From UBA4465 sp002292365 (lineage in GTDB: Bacteria; Bacteroidota; Bacteroidia; Cytophagales; Cyclobacteriaceae), in contig CALSQY010000001.1 of assembly GCA_943788615.1 (NCBI GenBank), positions 1,364,001 through 1,428,000 on the forward strand: a DNA stretch of 64,000 nucleotides, written 5' to 3'. Below are positions 37,127 through 46,012 of the stretch, piece after piece (the first letter of the stretch is position 1; each line of letters starts with the position of its first letter). A model generated the notes under the pieces. It saw nothing but the letters and a program-made list of their open reading frames with translations. It was not told the DNA's origin and made no database searches. Position numbers and translations under genes: made by a program.

Positions 37127-40100
37127 TTGAGAACTATACAATACTATTTCATTGTGGCCACCTTTTTGCTTTTAGGGTTTACCGGTTGCAATCCATCTAA
37201 TCTTAAATCAGATCAGGTGCTAACTGCTATTTTGGATAAAGATGCTGCGACTATATCTGTGTTCGTAGGTAATAAGAACGAACCGATAGTTGTTCAAAAC
37301 GCGAGACCAGGTTTTCGCCCTTATTTGCATCCCATTGCAGCACCGGATGGTAAAGGTCTTGTGACAGAATACAGCCCAGGACATCACGCGCATCAGACGG
37401 GCCTCTATTGGGGTTTTACAAGAGTGAACGGTCAAAAAATTGGAATAGATAGTCTGATGGAATTCTTTTACGAACCTAAGACCGAAGAGCAAAAAGCCAT
37501 TAAAGGTCGGGACTATTTTCATAATCCGGGAGAGGATTATTGGAAACGAGTGAGCTTTAATATTATTGATTCAATAGGTGAAAAAGTGAGTTGGCAGACG
37601 GTATATTTTATGTTGGATGCAAATGGAGAACCACTGATGAAAGAAACACAGGTTTGGTCCTTAGAATTAAAAAAAGAGGAATATTTACTTGAGTTGGAGT
37701 GGAATGGCGAAGCTATCGAAGAAATTGTTATAGGAGAAATGCAGTATGGCGGAATGTTTCTTCGGATGCCATGGAAAGAAGGAATAAAAGGTGAAGTTAT
37801 TAATTTTGCCAGGCAGAAAAACGAAAACGCAGCAGGTCAGCATGCGTTATGGATGGATGTAGGCATGCAGGTAGAAGGAAGAGATGATCTGGCCCATATC
37901 GCCATTTTTGATCATCCCGAGAATAGGGGTTTTCCGCAAACTTGGAGAGTAGATTCACAATTAGGGATTGGACCTAGCCGAGCCATTATGGGTGATTGGA
38001 AAATTCCAAAGGGGGAGACAGAAACCATTAAACACGGATTAGTAATTTATACTGGAGCTTTAAATAATTTGGATCTTACAGAAAAATGGAAAGATTATGT
38101 AGGAGATAATAATCTCTACGCAACCGCTGGTTTATGGGAAATAGCTCAGGAAGAAGGGTTTAAGGCTAAGTTTCTGACTTCTGATGAGCAAGTAGATGAA
38201 ATGACTATCACAGATGGATATGAGGTCAATGCTTGGGCGTCAGAGCCGATGATAACTCAACCAATGGCATTCTGTTGGGATGACAAAGGGCGGTTGTGGA
38301 TTGCTGAAAATAGAGATTATGAGTCACGCGGTAGTGGTTTCTCTGGATCTGGAGACAGTAGAATCCTTATAATTGAAGATACTAATGGTGATGGAAGAGC
38401 AGACTCAAGAAAGGTTTTTGCCGAAGGTATTGCATTTCCATCAGCATTAGCAGTGGGTTTTGGTGGTGTATTTGTGGGAGCTCCGCCCAATCTGTTATTT
38501 ATCCCCGATAGAGATGGAGATGATGTTGCTGAAATGGATGATATTGAGGTAAGATTAACTGGATGGGGCATAAGAGACAGGCATGAGACTATAAATAGCT
38601 TTCATTGGGGACCTGATGGTTGGCTTTATGGCTTGGAAGGGTTTGCCACTCCATCAAAAATACGAAGGCCGATAGGAAAGGGTAAAATTTATAAACACAA
38701 TGAGCCATTCCCTGAAGATTTATTAGAAGCAGATGGCATTGATATTAATGGGGGTGTTTGGAAATACCATCCAACTAAAGACAGATTCGAAGCGGTAGCT
38801 CATGGATTCAGTAACCCTTGGGGCATTGATTATAATTCCAAGGGCCAACTCTTTATTAGTGCGTGTGTGATCCCTCATCTTTTTCATGTTGTGCCTGGTG
38901 GTATTTATCATAGGCAGGGTGGTCAACATTTTAATTCTTACATTTATGATGATATTAAAACAATAGTTGATCACCGTCATCGATCAGCGCACGGAGGAGC
39001 AAGAATTTACATGTCGGATGCATTTCCTCCGATGCAAAATAATCGAATATTTATGGCTAATATTCATGAGCACGCTGTTCTATCTGATATTCTTGTTTCC
39101 AGAGGTTCCGGTTTTGTAGCTAAACATGGAGAAGATTTTATGATGGCTAACAATGCACAGTGGATAGGGTTTAGTTTGGAGATAGGTCCTGATGGAGGGC
39201 TGTATGTGCTCGACTGGCATGATGCAGATATTTGTGGCACTTCGGTGGCCCATAAGGAGACCGGTAGGATTTTTAGAATAATGCCGCAAAAATCCCATGC
39301 TGAAGAATGGGTGGGAAGGTATGATGATTTGGCCAAGTTCTCAGACTTAGAACTTGCTGAACTTCAGCTTAGTCCATCCGATTGGCATGCACGACGTGCT
39401 CGAGTCATTCTTCAAGGTCGAGCTGTTAAAGAAGCCATATCTCCTCAGGCAATTGAAAAGTTGATAAATATTTATAAGAATGAAAGTAATTCCGATTTGA
39501 GATTACGAGGACTTTGGGCTCTTCACGTTACGCGTTCCTTAAAAGAAAATGATCTGCTAGCGGCTTTAGAAGATTCGGATGAATATATTAGAGCGTGGTC
39601 AATTCAGCTACTGGGGGAAGATAAGATTATATCATCAAACGCATTACAAAAGTTTTACACTATGGCCGTTAATGATACGTCTGCTATTGTAAGATTATAT
39701 TTGGCAGCAGTTTTACAACGCATTCCCATAGATGACCGTTGGGAGATTGTATCTGCTTTAAGCCAAAGGTCTGAGGATAAAAATGATCATAATATACCTA
39801 AAATGATATGGTTTGCGATGGAGCCTAATGTCGCTATTGATGTCGAAAGAGGATTAAAAATAGGATTAGAAACTAAAATGCCAATTATTGCCGAGTATAT
39901 AGCAAGAAGGGTGTTAGATGCCAATGGAATGGAGCAATTGTTGACTGCAATACAAAAACCTTCTGCAAATCAAAAGTATCTATTAAATGGGCTGAGAAAC
40001 GAAATTGAAAATCGTTCTGACATAAAACCATCAGACAATTGGAAAAAAACCTATGCATTATTGTCTTCCAATGAATCCACAAAAGGTATTGCTATCGAGA

Positions 40101-40999
40101 TTGCTCAGCTTTTTGGTAGTGCAGACGCTGCCAATCAGCTCCTTACCATTCTTGAAGATACCAATGCATTACTTGAAGATAGGCAGAAATCACTAACAGC
40201 CTTGGCTAGCCGTGCATGGTCAGGGTTAAAGCCTAAAATATCTGAATTCCTGGATGATCCAGACTTAAGAATTCAGGCGATTAGAGCAATAACTCATTAT
40301 AAGGATACCGAATTAGGTTGGGATATGTTTGAAAAGTTTGAAAAGTTTAATGAAAAAGAGAAGCTTGAAATTTTATTAGCGTTGTCCTCAAGGAGAGTTT
40401 ATGCGAATATTTTAACCGAGGCTATTATAGAAGGTTTGATAATGAAGAGTGAAATTCCTGCCCATATAGCTAGGCAGCTAAGACGAGTCATGGGCAATGG
40501 ATTTGTTGAAGTTTGGGGTCCCATAGACGATATTTCTGCTGATGTTGAGTCTAGTTATAAGCGCTATAAAAAACTTTTAACAGACAAAGAATTGGAAGTT
40601 GCAAGTACTATTAACGGTAAAGTAATTTTCACAAAGACTTGTGGGGCTTGTCATCAATTGTACGGTGAAGGAGGCGTTTTAGGCCCCGAATTGACAGGGT
40701 CAAACCGATCAAATATTAATTATCTCCTCTCCAATATATTGGAACCTAGTGCCGATATTCAAGACGATTATAAAATGGTAGTTGTCACCACTAGAGATGG
40801 TCGAACTTATCTAGGGACAGTTGCCAGTGATACTGATAGACATTTAGTTTTAAATATCTTGGGGCAGGGTAAAGTAAAGATCAACAAGTCAGATATACAA
40901 TCAAGAGAAGATACGCCTAATTCTATGATGCCTGCTGGGCTCTTAGATAATATGAGTGATCAAGAAATTTTGGATTTGGTCGCTTATTTAAGATCATAA
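37127..40999 (+). CDS. PmoA-like (DUF6807)-propeller-HEAT-cytochrome c fusion lipoprotein
   Basis: A 1290-residue lipoprotein (lipobox GFTGC, Cys21), with TTG at 37127 as the best start because it gives a complete signal peptide and no ATG precedes it. Residues about 30-330 are a DUF6807/PmoA-family domain (YSPGHHAHQTGLYWGF, QYGGMFLRMPWKEG). About 365-740 is a membrane-bound-dehydrogenase-type propeller (AFCWDDKGRLWIAENRDY, HWGPDGWLYGLEG, GPDGGLYVLDWHDADICG). About 750-1100 has HEAT-like repeats. About 1155-1290 is a cytochrome c domain with CGACH (Cys1172, Cys1175, His1176) and MMPAGLLDNMSDQEI. The last three parts are the PVC-type haem-binding arrangement. The PmoA-like module in front is an unusual fusion. 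Periplasmic sugar oxidation is inferred. Confidence 0.82.
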   Translation: MRTIQYYFIVATFLLLGFTGCNPSNLKSDQVLTAILDKDAATISVFVGNKNEPIVVQNARPGFRPYLHPIAAPDGKGLVTEYSPGHHAHQTGLYWGFTRVNGQKIGIDSLMEFFYEPKTEEQKAIKGRDYFHNPGEDYWKRVSFNIIDSIGEKVSWQTVYFMLDANGEPLMKETQVWSLELKKEEYLLELEWNGEAIEEIVIGEMQYGGMFLRMPWKEGIKGEVINFARQKNENAAGQHALWMDVGMQVEGRDDLAHIAIFDHPENRGFPQTWRVDSQLGIGPSRAIMGDWKIPKGETETIKHGLVIYTGALNNLDLTEKWKDYVGDNNLYATAGLWEIAQEEGFKAKFLTSDEQVDEMTITDGYEVNAWASEPMITQPMAFCWDDKGRLWIAENRDYESRGSGFSGSGDSRILIIEDTNGDGRADSRKVFAEGIAFPSALAVGFGGVFVGAPPNLLFIPDRDGDDVAEMDDIEVRLTGWGIRDRHETINSFHWGPDGWLYGLEGFATPSKIRRPIGKGKIYKHNEPFPEDLLEADGIDINGGVWKYHPTKDRFEAVAHGFSNPWGIDYNSKGQLFISACVIPHLFHVVPGGIYHRQGGQHFNSYIYDDIKTIVDHRHRSAHGGARIYMSDAFPPMQNNRIFMANIHEHAVLSDILVSRGSGFVAKHGEDFMMANNAQWIGFSLEIGPDGGLYVLDWHDADICGTSVAHKETGRIFRIMPQKSHAEEWVGRYDDLAKFSDLELAELQLSPSDWHARRARVILQGRAVKEAISPQAIEKLINIYKNESNSDLRLRGLWALHVTRSLKENDLLAALEDSDEYIRAWSIQLLGEDKIISSNALQKFYTMAVNDTSAIVRLYLAAVLQRIPIDDRWEIVSALSQRSEDKNDHNIPKMIWFAMEPNVAIDVERGLKIGLETKMPIIAEYIARRVLDANGMEQLLTAIQKPSANQKYLLNGLRNEIENRSDIKPSDNWKKTYALLSSNESTKGIAIEIAQLFGSADAANQLLTILEDTNALLEDRQKSLTALASRAWSGLKPKISEFLDDPDLRIQAIRAITHYKDTELGWDMFEKFEKFNEKEKLEILLALSSRRVYANILTEAIIEGLIMKSEIPAHIARQLRRVMGNGFVEVWGPIDDISADVESSYKRYKKLLTDKELEVASTINGKVIFTKTCGACHQLYGEGGVLGPELTGSNRSNINYLLSNILEPSADIQDDYKMVVVTTRDGRTYLGTVASDTDRHLVLNILGQGKVKINKSDIQSREDTPNSMMPAGLLDNMSDQEILDLVAYLRS

Positions 41000-41200
41000 A
41001 AAAATATTTATATTGAAATTTAAATAGCTCAAAATCAAATCAAATATTAATAAATAGAAGAAAATAAAAATTATTTGCGATATTCTATATTTCTTTAAAA
41101 TTTGGTAGAATTTATTTGTAAATATATTTTGTAAGCTCATGACTCGTGTGAAAATCCTTTATTTGAATATAATATTCAGTCAACGCGATTAAATATTGAA

Positions 41201-43435
41201 ATGAAGATAAAAGAACCCTCTAAAAGTGCCGCTGGCCTAAAAGCTGTTTTCCATTCCATGCGTATGGCGTTGAAATCAATGAGCCCTGTAAAAACTTGGA
41301 AGGTTCTAGCTCCCTTAAATCAAAAAGGCGGTACCGATTGTCCGGGTTGTGCATGGCCCGATCCTGATCATCGATCCAATTTGGGTGAGTTTTGTGAGAA
41401 TGGGGTCAAGGCAATCGCTGAAGAGGCCACCGACCGTAGTGTAGATGCTTCTTTTTTTTCCAAACATTCAATCAATAGCCTCAGAAATCAATCTGATTAT
41501 TGGTTGGGTCAGCAAGGGCGGCTTGTAACGCCGATGAGGGTAAGAAAAGGGGAGAAAAATTATACCCCCATTTCATGGGATGAAGCTTTTGATCTCATTG
41601 CATCTCATTTAAACCAGCGCATAAGTCCTGATGACGCCATATTCTACACCTCGGGTAGGACGAGTAATGAGGCAGCTTTTTTGTATCAATTATTTATCCG
41701 AATTTTTGGTACCAATAATTTACCAGATTGCTCAAACATGTGCCATGAGTCCAGTGGTGTTGCCTTAAATCATACCTTAGGCATAGGCAAAGGAACGGTC
41801 AAGCTCGAAGATTTTTATCATGCCGAATTGATTTTGATATTTGGACAAAATCCAGGCACCAATCACCCCAGGATGTTATCCGCTTTGGAAAAGGCCAAGA
41901 AGCAGGGGGCTAAGGTCGTCGTGATTAATCCACTGAAGGAGGCAGGATTATTAAAATTCAACAATCCACAGGCGGTTTCTGGGATATTGGGACAAGGAAC
42001 TGATCTTGCGGATTTGTATTTGCAGGTCAAAATCAATGAAGATGTGGCCCTGCTCAAAATTTTGCTACTTAGGTTACTAGAAGAGGCAGAAAAATCCCCT
42101 GAAATCATAGATCAGGATTTCATTGCTCAAAAAACCGAAGGATTTGAGGCATTCATTACCGAAATTAAATCTCAGGATTATCATTCCCTGGTTGAGCGCA
42201 CCGGTCTAGAAGTCTCTCAAATTGAGGTTCTAATAGACTGGCTCTGTAAAAAGGATAAAATCATTGCTTGTTGGGCCATGGGTTTAACCCAACATGTCAA
42301 TGCAGTAGACAATATTCAAGAGATTGTTAATCTGTTATTGCTGAAAGGAAGTATTGGTAAGGAGGGCGCAGGAACCTGCCCTGTGCGCGGCCACAGTAAC
42401 GTCCAGGGAGATAGAAGCATGGGTATATGGGAAAAGCCCTCCAAACAATTTTTAGACACCTTAGCGGCGACCTTTGGATTTGAGCCTCCTAGAAAACACG
42501 GAGTAGATGTTGTGCAAGCCATAGCATTGATGCACAAAGAACCAGGAAAATATTTCATATCACTTGGGGGTAATTTTTTATCAGCGGCTCCAGATACGGA
42601 TTATACGACACAAGCCTTGGAGCAGACCCAACTTTCAGTGCATATTTCTACCAAACTGAATCGATCCCACCTACACCATGGTGAGATAGGATTGATTTTA
42701 CCTTGTTTAGGCAGGACCGATACCATTATTGAAAAGTCGGGCCCTCAAACATTAACGGTAGAGAATTCCATGGGGACGGTACATACCACGCGGGGCTTTG
42801 TGAAATCACATACGGACCGTCTTTTGAGTGAACCTCATATCATCGCTCAGATTGCCTCTAGAACCATAGGAAATGATATTGTTGATTGGCATGCATTGAT
42901 TGATGATTATGATAGAATTCGAACCCTGATAAGTAAAGCTGTTGTTGGCTTTGAATCTTTCAATGAGAAGCTCAAGAAAGACGGTATTTTCGATTTGCCC
43001 AATGGACCACGAAATCAACAATTTACCAATGACATCGGCAAAGCGAGGTTTACCGTAAATGAACTTCCCAACTATCAAATCGACCCAGATGAATTACTCA
43101 TGATGACGATTCGAAGCCACGATCAATTTAATACCACCATCTATGGCTTAGATGATCGTTATAGAGGGATTTACGGGACCCGAAAAATAGTTCTAATGAA
43201 TAAAAAAGATGTTGAAAAGCATGATTTAGATATTGATCTTCCGGTCACTCTTTATAACAGTTATGGAGGCAGGAAAAGAGAAGTTTCAGGACTGAAAATA
43301 GTAGCTTATGAGATTCCAAAGGCTTGTATTGCGACTTATTTTCCAGAATGTAATGTGTTGATTCCTCTAGAATTAAAAGCACGAAAAAGTAATACCCCTG
43401 CCAGTAAATCAGTCAAAGTACGTCTTTTGCAGTAA
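41201..43435 (+). CDS. FdhF/YdeP-family molybdopterin oxidoreductase
   Basis: A 744-residue protein of the YdeP/FdhF-like formate-dehydrogenase alpha family. Features are GTDCPGCAWPDP (about residues 45-56, where a Cys pair stands in for a full 4Fe-4S motif), a molybdopterin-binding core (DAIFYTSGRTSNEAAF, ILIFGQNPGTNHPRM, PVRGHSNVQGDRSMG) and a C-terminal molybdopterin dinucleotide-binding domain (about 620-740, MMTIRSHDQFNTTIYGLDD). There is no Tat or Sec signal, so it should be cytoplasmic. The physiological substrate of this family is poorly known; the E. coli homologue is linked to acid resistance. No accessory subunit or fdhD gene is adjacent. Confidence 0.9.
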   Translation: MKIKEPSKSAAGLKAVFHSMRMALKSMSPVKTWKVLAPLNQKGGTDCPGCAWPDPDHRSNLGEFCENGVKAIAEEATDRSVDASFFSKHSINSLRNQSDYWLGQQGRLVTPMRVRKGEKNYTPISWDEAFDLIASHLNQRISPDDAIFYTSGRTSNEAAFLYQLFIRIFGTNNLPDCSNMCHESSGVALNHTLGIGKGTVKLEDFYHAELILIFGQNPGTNHPRMLSALEKAKKQGAKVVVINPLKEAGLLKFNNPQAVSGILGQGTDLADLYLQVKINEDVALLKILLLRLLEEAEKSPEIIDQDFIAQKTEGFEAFITEIKSQDYHSLVERTGLEVSQIEVLIDWLCKKDKIIACWAMGLTQHVNAVDNIQEIVNLLLLKGSIGKEGAGTCPVRGHSNVQGDRSMGIWEKPSKQFLDTLAATFGFEPPRKHGVDVVQAIALMHKEPGKYFISLGGNFLSAAPDTDYTTQALEQTQLSVHISTKLNRSHLHHGEIGLILPCLGRTDTIIEKSGPQTLTVENSMGTVHTTRGFVKSHTDRLLSEPHIIAQIASRTIGNDIVDWHALIDDYDRIRTLISKAVVGFESFNEKLKKDGIFDLPNGPRNQQFTNDIGKARFTVNELPNYQIDPDELLMMTIRSHDQFNTTIYGLDDRYRGIYGTRKIVLMNKKDVEKHDLDIDLPVTLYNSYGGRKREVSGLKIVAYEIPKACIATYFPECNVLIPLELKARKSNTPASKSVKVRLLQ

Positions 43436-43459
43436 GCATTATTTTTGGATTTTCGAGAA

Positions 43460-43669
43460 TCACAATAGCCTTTCAAGGGGAATATTAGTTCCAGGATAAT
43501 AGCCTTGAAATTCATCTAAATTTTTCAATGTCGTTTTTAAAATTCGATATGGTTTCTGAAAACCTAAATCATTTTTGAAATGGAGAGGTCTAAACACATA
43601 AGAGGAGTCTTGCCCATAACAAATGGTTGAGATTAGCATGATTGTTAGAGTGATCAGTATAATTTTCAT
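43460..43669 (-). CDS. Small exported protein, unknown function
   Basis: A 69-residue frame with a clear signal peptide (residues 1-19, ending TICYGQ) and a ~50-residue mature part (DLGFQKPYRILKTTLKNLDEF). I do not recognise a family. The gene lies 24 bp after the convergent molybdoenzyme gene. The signal peptide makes it more credible than a random frame, but it is short. Confidence 0.5.
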   Translation of the reverse strand: MKIILITLTIMLISTICYGQDSSYVFRPLHFKNDLGFQKPYRILKTTLKNLDEFQGYYPGTNIPLERLL

Positions 43670-43923
43670 CTAATTTTATTCACATTAATTCATTTTTAAT
43701 TTTATTTTTCTCATCATGAAGGTCAAACATTAATCTTATAAAAAAAGTTATGCTAATCAATTCCAAAGAATAGTTTATTTATTTCATTATTTCAAACTAG
43801 CGTAAACCATCTCCATAAGACACTACATTCGTTTTTAAAACCGCTAACACCTCGATGATAAAGATTGATATGATTTAGTGAATCCATGACTATGGGCTAC
43901 CAAAAAAAAGTTATCTAATTAAT

Positions 43924-45195
43924 CTATTTCCCTCCGGATGATATCTTTGTAAATCCAAAGCCTCCAACATCATTTGCAACCAAATATCCTCCATCGCTTG
44001 TAATACAAACATCTTCACCTGCATTATCTCCCTTTTCTCCCCAGAGATCTAGGTCTGCGTACAAACCTTCCCACTGCAAGGTACCGTTAGAACTGTATTT
44101 GATGAGATAAATATTCCACTTATCTGAGCAACCCATAGGATGACCACATTCAGAATAGGTATATTCATCTCCTGTACCGGCAACGATAATCCAGCCACCA
44201 TCCAAAGTTGCTCGGGCACCCCAGACCTCATCATGAATCCAATCACCGTCATATCCACGGGGTTGGCCAGCATAATCTGTCCACAAGACATTACCCTCAC
44301 TATCCACTCCGATCGTTGTAATATCAATATTATTACTTAGAGGACTGTCACCATGTCCGGTTAGAATCATATTGCCGTTTTCACTAATATCAAAACCCCA
44401 GTATATATCCGGATGAGGTGTTTTTTCCCAGACTACATTGCCATCGAAATCAAATTTTATAAGTGTATAATCCTTATTTCCTTCATATGCTGGATGGCCG
44501 GAAACTATATATCCATCGCTTATCCTTTTAATTCTGTAGCCGGAAGACATTGAACTCGATATGTCCCTGTTCCATATCTCAATTCCGTCAGCATCAGTTT
44601 TTATTAAATTTCCTGAACCCCAATTAATGAAAGTGTTTTCGGCAAGTCCATTCCTATAACCTGTTGCGATTAATCCACCATCTTGAGTAACCTCAACTGC
44701 TTCAAAACTATCTTCTGAACCCAGGTCCCAGATTTTTGGCCAGCCGGAAAGAGTATTACCTGTCAAGGCATCGACTTTTATGAGTACCGCATCAAAATTT
44801 AAAGTACCCGCAATGACATAATTCCCATCTGGTGTCTCTACACATCCATTTCCTAAATTATATCCTTCAGTCCCAAATTCCTTTTCCCAAATTAGGCTTC
44901 CGGAAGAATCAGTTTTTACAACATAAATTTTTGCGGTATTATCATCTATAAAACCCGTTTCACCAATCATAAGAAAACCACGATCACTAGTCTCGATAAC
45001 GTAATGAGGATGACTTTCTTCACCGCTTCCATTATATACCTGATGCCACTCCATCTTCGGTGGATTTATATTTATTGAACTAGTATCGGTTTCTGTATCT
45101 AGATCCGAATTTGCGAGCGTACTGTCACTGCAACTAGTAAATAATCCAAGTGAACAAAGAATACTAAAAACGGGAAGGTGTTTAATACATGTCAT
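43924..45195 (-). CDS. Lipoprotein with repeated beta-propeller-like blades
   Basis: A 423-residue putative lipoprotein (LGLFTSC, Cys22) made of repeats of about 50 residues with the pattern GG(Y/L)(L/I)(V/A)xG plus KTDxxGxxxWE: for example DRGFLMIGETG, YVVKTDSSGSLIWEKEFG, DGNYVIAGT, DGGLIATGYR, DGYIVSGH and DGGYLVANDVGG. This suggests a six- to eight-bladed propeller on the cell surface or in the periplasm. There are no catalytic motifs and no T9SS sorting domain. Function is unknown; ligand binding or scaffolding is plausible. Confidence 0.72.
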   Translation of the reverse strand: MTCIKHLPVFSILCSLGLFTSCSDSTLANSDLDTETDTSSININPPKMEWHQVYNGSGEESHPHYVIETSDRGFLMIGETGFIDDNTAKIYVVKTDSSGSLIWEKEFGTEGYNLGNGCVETPDGNYVIAGTLNFDAVLIKVDALTGNTLSGWPKIWDLGSEDSFEAVEVTQDGGLIATGYRNGLAENTFINWGSGNLIKTDADGIEIWNRDISSSMSSGYRIKRISDGYIVSGHPAYEGNKDYTLIKFDFDGNVVWEKTPHPDIYWGFDISENGNMILTGHGDSPLSNNIDITTIGVDSEGNVLWTDYAGQPRGYDGDWIHDEVWGARATLDGGWIIVAGTGDEYTYSECGHPMGCSDKWNIYLIKYSSNGTLQWEGLYADLDLWGEKGDNAGEDVCITSDGGYLVANDVGGFGFTKISSGGK

Positions 45196-45419
45196 AGTAA
45201 AAACAAAAATAAACTGCCTGAGTAACGTAAGGGTTTCTTATAAATGCATTTTGGTGCTCTAGGAATTCATTAATTAAAAAACAATATCCTAATGGAATAG
45301 TTCTCATCCAAAGGTATTGCTTAAGTCCAGTTTAATTTTGTATAATAGATTTAAGCTACGCACAAGTAAAGAGGCTCTATAAGAAAAAAAAGTACAAATT
45401 CTGTACAGGAACGTACAAT

Positions 45420-45926
45420 TTGAACATATTTGGCATTCGAGATACTTGCTTTGAAAATGATACTTTCAACGATTATATAGGTGTCGCATACGAGGATGAT
45501 CTTTGTCAAAAAAAGGTAGATCTATACCCAGCTACATGCGATCCTGGTATTCATTGGTTACGTAATCCACTCAATAAGAATGGGACTATAATAATGCTCG
45601 AAGGGCAGTATAAAGGCTGTTACAAAATTGGTATTCATGGAAGGACAGGAAATTTTTCATATGAAAGCCTTGAGCAATGTGCTCCGATGGATTATGTCAG
45701 AGATAACAATAAGGATGATGTTCTAGATATTGATCTGTCCAAGAAGATTAAAGGTATATTCAAAACCAATCTTCACAGATGCTCCAAATGGAAAATAGTT
45801 CGATACATCGGTCGCTATTCCGCAGGATGCCAGGTGATTCAAGATCCAAAGCATTTTGATGAGCTTATGGTTACCGCTAAACGACAACAATCATTGGGGT
45901 GGGGAGATAAGTTCTCATACATATAG
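45420..45926 (+). CDS. Phage/lysin-associated conserved protein, possibly 5'-truncated
   Basis: A 168-residue frame with DPGIHWLRNPLNKNGTIIML, GQYKGCYKIGIHG, YVRDNNKDD and FKTNLHR...YSAGCQVI. I associate these motifs with a conserved family found with phage lysins and peptidoglycan-related proteins; the HR...SAGCQV motif hints at a Cys/His catalytic site, unproven. No in-frame ATG lies before the conserved part. The frame is open back to 45336 without ATG, and the upstream codons (KKKKYKFCTGTYNLN) look like family sequence. Either a TTG (45420) is used, or the true 5' end has been lost. Confidence 0.55.
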   Translation: MNIFGIRDTCFENDTFNDYIGVAYEDDLCQKKVDLYPATCDPGIHWLRNPLNKNGTIIMLEGQYKGCYKIGIHGRTGNFSYESLEQCAPMDYVRDNNKDDVLDIDLSKKIKGIFKTNLHRCSKWKIVRYIGRYSAGCQVIQDPKHFDELMVTAKRQQSLGWGDKFSYI

Positions 45927-46012
45927 GCATTTTGTCGAGATACTACAAAATAATGTGACCGATTCTTTTTATTTTAGATTTAAAGTTATACTTGCATTTT
46001 TAAAATGGAAAG

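Noticed and set aside
41074..41131. Two imperfect promoter-like pairs before the molybdoenzyme gene
   Set aside because: Spacing or -7 sequence is off by one in each (N18, or AAAATTTG); such near matches are common in AT-rich DNA.
45204..45211. TAnnTTTG-like element before the propeller lipoprotein gene (minus strand)
   Set aside because: It lies only 9 bp from the ATG, leaving no leader, and there is no -33 box.
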